64,000 nt of DNA from Euwallacea fornicatus (Eukaryota; Arthropoda; Insecta; Coleoptera; Curculionidae), in the NCBI RefSeq assembly GCF_040115645.1, contig NW_027096037.1, forward strand, positions 310,001-374,000. Reading direction: 5' to 3'. Of this stretch, positions 1-9,896 are shown in pieces. The translations under genes and the position numbers were made by a program. A model generated the notes under the pieces. That model saw only the letters and a list, made by a program, of their open reading frames with translations. It searched no databases and was not told the origin of the DNA. Position 1 is the first letter of the stretch. Every line of letters begins with the position of its first letter.

Positions 1-25
1 CTTTTATGACTTTTCAAACTCTGAA

Positions 26-42
26 ACTCGATAACTACGGAC
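26..42 (+). promoter_or_regulatory. CENP-B-box-like 17-bp pattern (first instance; once per monomer)
   Basis: The segment ACTCGATAACTACGGAC compared with the mammalian CENP-B box core NTTCGNNNNANNCGGGN has the right spacing between its TCG and CGG halves and matches 6 of 9 fixed bases (mismatches at the first T, the central A and the last G). It sits in the best conserved part of the monomer and so recurs about every 175 bp. CENP-B boxes are established in mammals, with similar motifs proposed elsewhere. Binding here is pure inference, and 6 of 9 can arise by chance. Confidence 0.25.
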
Positions 43-149
43 AATTAGTACCAAATTCCTTAAACAAAGTGTCAAATTAATCAGCTCTACGAGGCCTTTA
101 AGATTCACAACACATCAACTTTGCATCTAGTTGAATTTCCAAGAAAAAT

Positions 150-164
150 AGTACTTTGTGTACT
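150..164. other. Dyad AGTAC-TTTGT-GTACT
   Basis: A 5-bp inverted repeat around a 5-nt centre, present in nearly all monomers and containing a ScaI site (AGTACT). In units reading TTTGAGTACTCG the right arm becomes the 8-bp palindrome GAGTACTC and a second ScaI site appears (for example near 2090, 2790, 6115, 9445, 16090 and 21865). No function can be assigned. Confidence 0.6.
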
Positions 165-175
165 CGAACACACAA
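156..175. other. Hairpin-forming inverted repeat TTGTGT-loop-ACACAA
   Basis: A perfect 6-bp stem with an 8-nt loop (ACTCGAAC), present in every monomer that has the ACACACAAC form. Units with CCCAC, CTCAC or CCCATAAC at this place lose part of the stem. It overlaps the dyad at 150-164 (AGTAC-TTTGT-GTACT), so the two structures exclude each other. Seen directly; folding in vivo is not shown. Confidence 0.6.
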
Positions 176-574
176 CTTTTGGGACTTTTCAAATACTGAA
201 ACTCGATAACTACGGAAAATGAGGACCAAATTCCTTAAACAAAGTGTCAAATTAATCAGCACTACGAGGCTTTTAAGATTCACAACACATCAACTTTGCA
301 TCTAGTTGAATTTCCAAGAAAATTAGTACTTTGTGTACTCGAACACACAACTTTTGGGACTTTTCAAATACTGAAACTCGATAACTACGGAAAATGAGGA
401 CCAAATTCCTTAAACAAAGTGTCAAATTAATCAGCACTACGAGGCCTTTAAGATTCACAACACATCAACTTTGCATCTAGTTGAATTTCCAAGAAAAATA
501 GTACTTTGTGTACTCGAACACACAACTTTTGGGACTTTTCAAATACTGAAACTCGATAACTACGGAAAATGAGG

Positions 575-1449
575 ACCAAATTCCTTAAACAAAGTGTCAA
601 ATTAATCAGCACTACGAGGCCTTTAAGATTCACAACACATCAACTTTGCATCTAGTTGAATTTCCAAGAAAATTAGTACTTTGTGTACTCGAACACACAA
701 CTTTTGGGGCTTTTCAAATACTGAAACTCGATAACTACGGACAATTAGTACCAAATTCCTTAAACAATGTGTCAAATTAATCAGCTATACGAGGCCTTTA
801 AGATTCACAACTCATCATCTTTGCATCTAGTTGAGTTTCCAAGAAAAATAGTACTTTGTGTACTCGAACACACAACTTTTGGGACTTTTCAAATACTGAA
901 ACTCGATAACTACGGAAAATGAGTATCAAATTCCTTAAACAAAGTGTCAAATTAATCAGCTCTTCAAGGCCTTTAAGATTCACAACACATCATCTTTGCA
1001 TCTAGTTGAATTTCCAAGAAAATTAGTACTTTGTGTACTCGAACACACAACTTTTATGACTTTTCAAACTCTGAAACTCGATAACTACGGAAAATGAGTA
1101 CCAAATTCCTTAAACAAAGTGTCAAATTAATCAGCTCTTCGAGGCCTTTAAAATGTCACAACACATCAACTTTGCATCTAGTTGAATTTCCAAGAAAAAT
1201 AGTACTTTGTGTACTCGAACCCACAACTTTTATGACTTTTCAAACTCTGAAACTCGATAACTACGGACAATTAGTACCAAATTCCTTAAACAAAGTGTCA
1301 AATTAATCAGCTCTACGAGGCCTTTAAGATTCACAACACATCAACTTTGCATCTAGTTGAATTTCCAAGAAAAATAGTACTTTGTGTACTCGAACACACA
1401 ACTTTTGGGACTTTTCAAATACTGAAACTCGATAACTACGGAAAATGAG
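575..1449 (+). repeat. 875-bp segment duplicated at 48556-49430
   Basis: Five consecutive monomers correspond base for base with 48556-49430, offset 47,981 bp; the only difference I found is A at 966 against G at 48947. Bounded on the left by GAGG versus GAGT (574) and on the right by GAGT versus GAGG (1450). The order of five distinct variants is preserved, including a GAGTTTCC unit and a 176-bp unit, so this is a copied block and not chance similarity. Confidence 0.85.
1195..1263 (-). promoter_or_regulatory. Pol III A/B-box-like pair with T-run (example unit)
   Basis: On the minus strand, 1221-1211 reads GGTTCGAGTAC, matching 9 of 10 fixed bases of the tRNA-type B box GGTTCGANTCC. Thirty-one bp upstream (1263-1253) is TAGTTATCGAG, a partial match (5 of 7 fixed bases) to the A box TRGYNNARNNG; the usual tRNA spacing is about 30-35 bp. 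Eleven bp downstream of the B-like box is T5 (1199-1195), a potential pol III terminator. The strong B-like match occurs only in units with the CCCAC form; the common ACAC units match 8 of 10. The flanks do not pair as a tRNA acceptor stem, so this is not a tRNA gene. Transcription is inference. Confidence 0.2.
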
Positions 1450-1843
1450 TATCAAATTCCTTAAACAAAGTGTCAAATTAATCAGCTCTTCGAGGCCTTT
1501 AAAATGTCACAACACATCATCTTTGCATCTTGATGAATTTCCAAGAAAAATAGTACTTTGTGTACTCGAACACACAACTTTTGGGACTTTTCAAATACTG
1601 AAACTCGATAACTACGGAAAATGAGGACCAAATTCCTTAAACAAAGTGTCAAATTAATCAGCACTACGAGGCCTTTAAGATTCACAACACATCAACTTTG
1701 CATCTAGTTGAATTTCCAAGAAAATTAGTACTTTGTGTACTCGAACACACAACTTTTGGGACTTTTCAAATACTGAAACTCGATAACTACGGAAAATGAG
1801 TACCAAATTCCTTAAACAAAGTGTCAAATTAATCAGCACTACG

Positions 1844-4800
1844 AGGCCTTTAAGATTCACAACAAATCAACTTTGCATCTAGTTGAATTTCCTAGAAATA
1901 CAGTACTTTGTGTACTCGAACACACAACTTTTGGGGCTTTTCAAATACTGAAACTCGATAACTACGGAAAATGAGGACCAAATTCCTTAAACAAAGTGTC
2001 AAATTAATCAGCACTACGAGGCCTTTAAGATTCACAACTCATCATCTTTGCATCTAGTTGAGTTTCCAAGAAAAATAGTACTTTGAGTACTCGAACTCAC
2101 AACTTTTGGGGCTTTTCAAATACTGAAACTCGATAACTACGGAAAATGAGTACCAAATTCCTTAATCAAAGTGTCAAATTAATCAGCACTACGAGGCCTT
2201 TAAGATTCACAACACATCAAATTTGCATCTAGTTGAATTTCCAAGAAAAATAGTACTTTGTGTACTCGAACACACAACTTTTGGGGCTTTTCAAATACTG
2301 AAACTCGATAACTACGGAAAATGAGTACCAAATTCCTTAATCAAAGTGTCAAATTAATCAGCACTACGAGGCCTTTAAGATTCACAACACATCAAATTTG
2401 CATCTAGTTGAATTTCCAAGAAAAATAGTACTTTGTGTACTCGAACACACAACTTTTGGGGCTTTTCAAATACTGAAACTCGATAACTACGGAAAATGAG
2501 TACCAAATTCCTTAAACAAAGTGTCAAATTAATCAGCACTACGAGGCCTTTAAGATTCACAACACATCAACTTTGCATCTAGTTGAATTTCCAAGAAAAA
2601 TAGTACTTTGTGTACTCGAACACACAACTTTTGGGGCTTTTCAAATACTGAAACTCGATAACTACGGAAAATGAGGACCAAATTCCTTAAACAAAGTGTC
2701 AAATTAATCAGCACTACGAGGCCTTTAAGATTCACAACTCATCATCTTTGCATCTAGTTGAGTTTCCAAGAAAAATAGTACTTTGAGTACTCGAACTCAC
2801 AACTTTTGGGGCTTTTCAAATACTGAAACTCGATAACTACGGAAAATGAGTACCAAATTCCTTAATCAAAGTGTCAAATTAATCAGCACTACGAGGCCTT
2901 TAAGATTCACAACACATCAAATTTGCATCTAGTTGAATTTCCAAGAAAAATAGTACTTTGTGTACTCGAACACACAACTTTTGGGGCTTTTCAAATACTG
3001 AAACTCGATAACTACGGAAAATGAGGACCAAATTCCTTAAACAAAGTGTCAAATTAATCAGCACTACGAGGCCTTTAAGATTCACAACACATCAACTTTG
3101 CATCTAGTTGAATTTCCTAGAAATACAGTACTTTGTGTACTCGAACACACAACTTTTGGGGCTTTTCAAATACTGAAACTCGATAACTACGTAAAATGAG
3201 GACCAAATTCCTTAAACAAAGTGTCAAATTAATCAGCACTACGAGGCCTTTAAGATTCACAACACATCAAATTTGCATCTAGTTGAATTTCCAAGAAAAA
3301 TAGTACTTTGTGTACTCGAACACACAACTTTTGGGGCTTTTCAAACTCTGAAACTCGATAACTACGGACAATTAGTACCAAATTCCTTAAACAATGTGTC
3401 AAATTAATCAGCACTACGAGGCCTTTAAGATTCACAACAAATCAACTTTGCATCTAGTTGAATTTCCTAGAAATACAGTACTTTGTGTACTCGAACACAC
3501 AACTTTTGGGGCTTTTCAAATACTGAAACTCGATAACTACGGAAAATGAGGACCAAATTCCTTAAACAAAGTGTCAAATTAATCAGCACTACGAGGCCTT
3601 TAAGATTCACAACTCATCATCTTTGCATCTAGTTGAGTTTCCAAGAAAAATAGTACTTTGTGTACTCGAACCCACAACTTTTATGACTTTTCAAATACTG
3701 AAACTCGATAACTACGGAAAATGAGTACCAAATTCCTTAAACAAAGTGTCAAATTAATCAGCACTACGAGGCCTTTAAGATTCACAACACATCAACTTTG
3801 CATCTAGTTGAATTTCCAAGAAAAATAGTACTTTGTGTACTCGAACACACAACTTTTGGGGCTTTTCAAATACTGAAACTCGATAACTACGGAAAATGAG
3901 TACCAAATTCCTTAAACAAAGTGTCAAATTAATCAGCACTACGAGGCCTTTAAGATTCACAACACATCAACTTTGCATCTAGTTGAATTTCCAAGAAAAA
4001 TAGTACTTTGTGTACTCGAACCCACAACTTTTATGACTTTTCAAATACTGAAACTCGATAACTACGGAAAATGAGTACCAAATTCCTTAAACAAAGTGTC
4101 AAATTAATCAGCACTACGAGGCCTTTAAGATTCACAACACATCAACTTTGCATCTAGTTGAATTTCCAAGAAAAATAGTACTTTGTGTACTCGAACACAC
4201 AACTTTTGGGGCTTTTCAAATACTGAAACTCGATAACTACGGAAAATGAGGACCAAATTCCTTAAACAAAGTGTCAAATTAATCAGCACTACGAGGCCTT
4301 TAAGATTCACAACTCATCATCTTTGCATCTAGTTGAGTTTCCAAGAAAAATAGTACTTTGTGTACTCGAACCCACAACTTTTATGACTTTTCAAATACTG
4401 AAACTCGATAACTACGGAAAATGAGTACCAAATTCCTTAAACAAAGTGTCAAATTAATCAGCACTACGAGGCCTTTAAGATTCACAACACATCAACTTTG
4501 CATCTAGTTGAATTTCCAAGAAAAATAGTACTTTGTGTACTCGAACACACAACTTTTGGGGCTTTTCAAATACTGAAACTCGATAACTACGGAAAATGAG
4601 TACCAAATTCCTTAAACAAAGTGTCAAATTAATCAGCACTACGAGGCCTTTAAGATTCACAACACATCAACTTTGCATCTAGTTGAATTTCCAAGAAAAA
4701 TAGTACTTTGTGTACTCGAACACACAACTTTTGGGGCTTTTCAAATACTGAAACTCGATAACTACGGAAAATGAGTACCAAATTCCTTAAACAAAGTGTC

Positions 4801-5693
4801 AAATTAATCAGCACTACGAGGCCTTTAAGATTCACAACACATCATCTTTGCATCTAGTTGAATTTCCAAGAAAAATAGTACTTTGTGTACTCGAACACAC
4901 AACTTTTATGACTTTTCAAACTCTGAAACTCGATAACTACGGAAAATGAGTACCAAATTCCTTAAACAAAGTGTCAAATTAATCAGCACTACGAGGCCTT
5001 TAAGATTCACAACACATCAACTTTGCATCTAGTTGAATTTCCAAGAAAAATAGTACTTTGTGTACTCGAACCCACAACTTTTATGACTTTTCAAATACTG
5101 AAACTCGATAACTACGGAAAATGAGTACCAAATTCCTTAAACAAAGTGTCAAATTAATCAGCACTACGAGGCCTTTAAGATTCACAACACATCAACTTTG
5201 CATCTAGTTGAATTTCCAAGAAAAATAGTACTTTGTGTACTCGAACACACAACTTTTGGGGCTTTTCAAATACTGAAACTCGATAACTACGGAAAATGAG
5301 TACCAAATTCCTTAAACAAAGTGTCAAATTAATCAGCACTACGAGGCCTTTAAGATTCACAACACATCAAATTTGTATCTAGTTGAATTTCCAAGAAAAA
5401 TAGTACTTTGTGTACTCGAACACACAACTTTTGTGACTTTTCAAACTCTGAAACTCGATAACTACGGAAAATGAGTACCAAATTCCTTAAACAAAGTGTC
5501 AAATTAATCAGCACTACGAGGCCTTTAAGATTCACAACACATCAAATTTGCATCTAGTTGAATTTCCAAGAAAAATAGTACTTTGTGTACTCGAACACAC
5601 AACTTTTGGGACTTTTCAAATACTGAAACTCGATAACTACGGAAAATGAGTACCAAATTCCTTAAACAATGTGTCAAATTAGTCAGCTCTTCG
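1844..5693 (+). repeat. Satellite block of 175-bp units rich in GGGGC forms
   Basis: Twenty-two units, all 175 bp. 1844-3593 mixes CCTAGAAATACAG units (1844, 3069, 3419), GAGTTTCC/GAGTACTC units (2019, 2719) and CATCAAATTTGC units. 3594-5168 alternates CCCAC/ATGAC and ACAC/GGGGC units, giving a 350-bp dimer pattern, with a GAGTTTCC unit at 3594 and 4294 marking a 700-bp period. The unit at 5344 carries TTTGTATCTAG and GTGAC, both rare. Confidence 0.85.
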
Positions 5694-6920
5694 AGGCCTT
5701 TAAAATGTCACAACACATCATCTTTGCATCTAGTTGAATTTCCAAGAAAAATAGTACTTTGTGTACTCGAACACACAACTTTTGGGGCTTTTCAAACTCT
5801 GAAACTCGATAACTACGGAAAATGAGTACCAAATTCCTTAAACAAAGTGTCAAATTAATCAGCACTACGAGGCCTTTAAGATTCACAACACATCAAATTT
5901 GCATCTAGTTGAATTTCCAAGAAAAATAGTACTTTGTGTACTCGAACACACAACTTTTGGGACTTTTCAAATACTGAAACTCGATAACTACGGAAAATGA
6001 GTACCAAATTCCTTAAACAATGTGTCAAATTAGTCAGCTCTTCGAGGCCTTTAAAATGTCACAACACATCATCTTTGCATCTAGTTGAGTTTCCAAGAAA
6101 AATAGTACTTTGAGTACTCGAACTCACAACTTTTGGGGCTTTTCCAATACTGAAACTCGATAACTACGGAAAATGAGTACCAAATTCCTTAAACAAAGTG
6201 TCAAATTAATCAGCACTACGAGGCCTTTAAGATTCACAACACATCAAATTTGCATCTAGTTGAATTTCCAAGAAAAATAGTACTTTGTGTACTCGAACCC
6301 ACAACTTTTGGGACTTTTCAAATACTGAAACTCGATAACTACGGAAAATGAGGACCAAATTCCTTAAACAAAGTGTCAAATTAATCAGCACTACGAGGCC
6401 TTTAAGATTCACAACACATCATCTTTGCATCTAGTTGAATTTCCAAGAAAAATAGTACTTTGTGTACTCGAACACACAACTTTTATGACTTTTCAAATAC
6501 TGAAACTCGATAACTACGGAAAATGAGGACCAAATTCCTTAAACAAAGTGTCAAATTAATCAGCACTACGAGGCCTTTAAGATTCACAACACATCATCTT
6601 TGCATCTAGTTGAATTTCCAAGAAAATTACTACTTTGTGTACTCGAACACACAACTTTTATGACTTTTCAAACTCTGAAACTCGATAACTACGGAAAATG
6701 AGTACCAAATTCCTTAAACAAAGTGTCAAATTAATCAGCACTACGAGGCCTTTAAGATTCACAACACATCATCTTTGCATCTAGTTGAATTTCCAAGAAA
6801 AATAGTACTTTGTGTACTCGAACACACAACTTTTATGACTTTTCAAACTCTGAAACTCGATAACTACGGAAAATGAGTACCAAATTCCTTAAACAAAGTG
6901 TCAAATTAATCAGCACTACG
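5694..6920 (+). repeat. Mixed block with two 176-bp units
   Basis: Starts with a 176-bp unit preceded by AGTCAGCTCTTCG (AGTCAG instead of AATCAG); the same junction recurs at the next 176-bp unit near 6045, so a two-unit piece was duplicated here. The unit from about 6046 contains GGGGCTTTTCCAAT, a rare C found again only near 9470 and 18390. The units that follow (6221-6610) match 18473-18860. Confidence 0.85.
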
Positions 6921-8046
6921 AAGCCTTTAAGATTCACAACACATCAAATTTGCATCTAGTTGAATTTCCAAGAAAAATAGTACTTTGTGTACTCGAACAC
7001 ACAACTTTTGGGGCTTTTCAAATACTGAAACTCGATAACTACGGAAAATGAGGACCAAATTCCTTAAACAAAGTGTCAAATTAATCAGCACTACGAGGCC
7101 TTTAAGATTCACAACACATCAACTTTGCATCTAGTTGAATTTCCTAGAAATACAGTACTTTGTGTACTCGAACACACAACTTTTGGGGCATTTCAAATAC
7201 TGAAACTCGATAACTACGGAAAATGAGGACCAAATTCCTTAAACAAAGTGTCAAATTAATCAGCACTACGAGGCCTTTAAGATTCACAACACATCAAATT
7301 TGCATCTAGTTGAATTTCCAAGAAAAATAGTACTTTGTGTACTCGAACACACAACTTTTGGGACTTTTCAAATACTGAAACTCGATAACTACGGAAAATG
7401 AGGACCAAATTCCTTAAACAAAGTGTCAAATTAATCAGCTCTTCGAGGCCTTTAAAATGTCACAACACATCAAATTTGCATCTAGTTGAATTTCCAAGAA
7501 AAATAGTACTTTGTGTACTCGAACACACAACTTTTATGACTTTTCAAACTCTGAAACTCGATAACTACGGAAAATGAGTACCAAATTCCTTAAACAAAGT
7601 GTCAAATTAATCAGCACTACGAGGCCTTTAAGATTCACAACACATCAACTTTGCATCTAGTTGAATTTCCAAGAAAAATAGTACTTTGTGTACTCGAACA
7701 CACAACTTTTATGACTTTTCAAATACTGAAACTCGATAACTACGGAAAATGAGGACCAAATTCCTTAAACAAAGTGTCAAATTAATCAGCACTACGAGGT
7801 CTTTAAGATTCACAACACATCATCTTTGCATCTAGTTGAATTTCCAAGAAAAATAGTACTTTGTGTACTCGAACACACAACTTTTATGACTTTTCAAACT
7901 CTGAAACTCGATAACTACGGAAAATGAGTACCAAATTCCTTAAACAAAGTGTCAAATTAATCAGCACTACGAGGCCTTTAAGATTCACAACACATCAACT
8001 TTGCATCTAGTTGAATTTCCAAGAAAAATAGTACTTTGTGTACTCG
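6921..8046 (+). repeat. Segment duplicated at 17247-18372
   Basis: Opens with GAAGCC (AGGCCT lost), followed by a CCTAGAAATACAG unit with the rare GGGGCATTTC, a GGGAC unit, a 176-bp unit (7446), an ATGAC unit and a GAGGTC unit (7797). The same order occurs at 17247-18372, offset 10,326 bp (59 units plus 1 bp). The copies differ at the first unit, where 17247 has intact AGGCCT. Confidence 0.8.
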
Positions 8047-9896
8047 AACACACAACTTTTGGGACTTTTCAAATACTGAAACTCGATAACTACGGAAAAT
8101 GAGGACCAAATTCCTTAAACAAAGTGTCAAATTAATCAGCACTACGAGGCCTTTAAGATTCACAACACATCATCTTTGCATCTAGTTGAATTTCCAAGAA
8201 AATTAGTACTTTGTGTACTCGAACACACAACTTTTGGGACTTTTCAAATACTGAAACTCGATAACTACGGAAAATGAGGACCAAATTCCTTAAACAAAGT
8301 GTCAAATTAATCAGCACTACGAGGCCTTTAAGATTCACAACACATCATCTTTGCATCTAGTTGAATTTCCAAGAAAATTACTACTTTGTGTACTCGAACA
8401 CACAACTTTTATGACTTTTCAAACTCTGAAACTCGATAACTACGGAAAATGAGTACCAAATTCCTTAAACAAAGTGTCAAATTAATCAGCACTACGAGGC
8501 CTTTAAGATTCACAACACATCATCTTTGCATCTAGTTGAATTTCCAAGAAAAATAGTACTTTGTGTACTCGAACACACAACTTTTATGACTTTTCAAACT
8601 CTGAAACTCGATAACTACGGAAAATGAGTACCAAATTCCTTAAACAAAGTGTCAAATTAATCAGCACTACGAGGCCTTTAAGATTCACAACACATCATCT
8701 TTGCATCTAGTTGAATTTCCAAGAAAAATAGTACTTTGTGTACTCGAACACACAACTTTTATGACTTTTCAAACTCTGAAACTCGATAACTACGGAAAAT
8801 GAGTACCAAATTCCTTAAACAAAGTGTCAAATTAATCAGCACTACGAGGCCTTTAAGATTCACAACACATCAACTTTGCATCTAGTTGAATTTCCAAGAA
8901 AAATAGTACTTTGTGTACTCGAACACACAACTTTTATGACTTTTCAAATACTGAAACTCGATAACTACGGAAAATGAGGACCAAATTCCTTAAACAAAGT
9001 GTCAAATTAATCAGCACTACGAGGTCTTTAAGATTCACAACACATCATCTTTGCATCTAGTTGAATTTCCAAGAAAAATAGTACTTTGTGTACTCGAACA
9101 CACAACTTTTATGACTTTTCAAACTCTGAAACTCGATAACTACGGAAAATGAGTACCAAATTCCTTAAACAAAGTGTCAAATTAATCAGCACTACGAGGC
9201 CTTTAAGATTCACAACACATCAACTTTGCATCTAGTTGAATTTCCAAGAAAAATAGTACTTTGTGTACTCGAACACACAACTTTTGGGACTTTTCAAATA
9301 CTGAAACTCGATAACTACGGAAAATGAGGACCAAATTCCTTAAACAATGTGTCAAATTAATGAACTATACGAGGCCTTTAAGATTCACAACTCATCATCT
9401 TTCCATCTAGTTGAGTTTCCAAGAAAAATAGTACTTTGAGTACTCGAACTCACAACTTTTGGGGCTTTTCCAATACTGAAACTCGATAACTACGGAAAAT
9501 GAGTACCAAATTCCTTAAACAAAGTGTCAAATTAATCAGCACTACGAGGCCTTTAAGATTCACAACACATCAAATTTGCATCTAGTTGAATTTCCAAGAA
9601 AAATAGTACTTTGTGTACTCGAACCCACAACTTTTGGGACTTTTCAAATACTGAAACTCGATAACTACGGAAAATGAGGACCAAATTCCTTAAACAAAGT
9701 GTCAAATTAATCAGCACTACGAGGCCTTTAAGATTCACAACACATCATCTTTGCATCTAGTTGAATTTCCAAGAAAAATAGTACTTTGTGTACTCGAACA
9801 CACAACTTTTATGACTTTTCAAATACTGAAACTCGATAACTACGGAAAATGAGGACCAAATTCCTTAAACAAAGTGTCAAATTAATCAGCACTACG
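7622..9896 (+). repeat. Pure 175-bp run with repeated ATGAC/GAGGTC units
   Basis: Thirteen 175-bp units. The pair ATGAC unit plus GAGGTC unit, followed by a C unit, occurs at 7622-8146 and again at 8847-9371, a 1,225-bp (7-unit) repeat. The unit at 9372 has CTATACG, TTTCCATC, GAGTTTCC and GAGTACTC together and is nearly matched by the unit at 16022 (offset 6,650 bp, 38 units). Confidence 0.8.

Larger units (their letters stand above)
92..266 (+). repeat. Representative 175-bp monomer (C type) with internal map
   Basis: This is the first complete unit, close to the consensus. Map by unit position: 1-6 AGGCCT (StuI site, kept in most units); 10-16 length-variant site (175 or 176 bp); 24-43 imperfect inverted repeat TCAACT...AGTTGA; 53-57 A5 run; 59-73 dyad AGTAC-TTTGT-GTACT; 65-84 hairpin TTGTGT-ACTCGAAC-ACACAA; 90-94 variable GGGAC, GGGGC, ATGAC or GAGAC; 106-124 near-invariant block containing CTCGATAACTACGG; 125-135 variable (AAAATGAGGACC, AAAATGAGTACC or ACAATTAGTACC); 136-167 conserved; 168-175 variable linker (CACTACG, CTCTACG, CTCTTCG, CTATACG or CTCTGCG). 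The consensus contains four CpG sites. Confidence 0.95.
1..1843 (+). repeat. Satellite block: C-type and mixed monomers
   Basis: It begins inside a unit at about unit position 85. Mostly CATCAAC/GGGAC/GAGGACC units alternating AAAAATAG and AAATTAG, then a run with GAGTTTCC (792), a 176-bp unit at 1142 and an X unit at 1493. The composition resembles 48.6-50.4 kb. The unit at 267 has lost the StuI site (AGGCTT). Confidence 0.9.

Noticed and set aside
98..283. Minus-strand open frame of 61 codons recurring in many monomers (67 codons when the frame begins in the next unit over a 176-bp joint)
   Set aside because: It starts at GTG, spans barely more than one monomer, and both start and stop lie in the same GTGAATCTTAA segment of neighbouring units read in different frames. 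175 is not a multiple of 3, so the frame cannot continue. Its repetition only reflects the repeat; no domain or codon signature.
1195..1278. A genuine tRNA gene
   Set aside because: Although B-box-like GGTTCGA is present, the sequences flanking the A- and B-like boxes do not pair as an acceptor stem and no anticodon arm is evident.
1094..1306. 70-codon plus-strand frame, also at 49075-49287
   Set aside because: Its recurrence 48 kb away is explained by the duplicated satellite block; it is satellite sequence read across a 176-bp unit.
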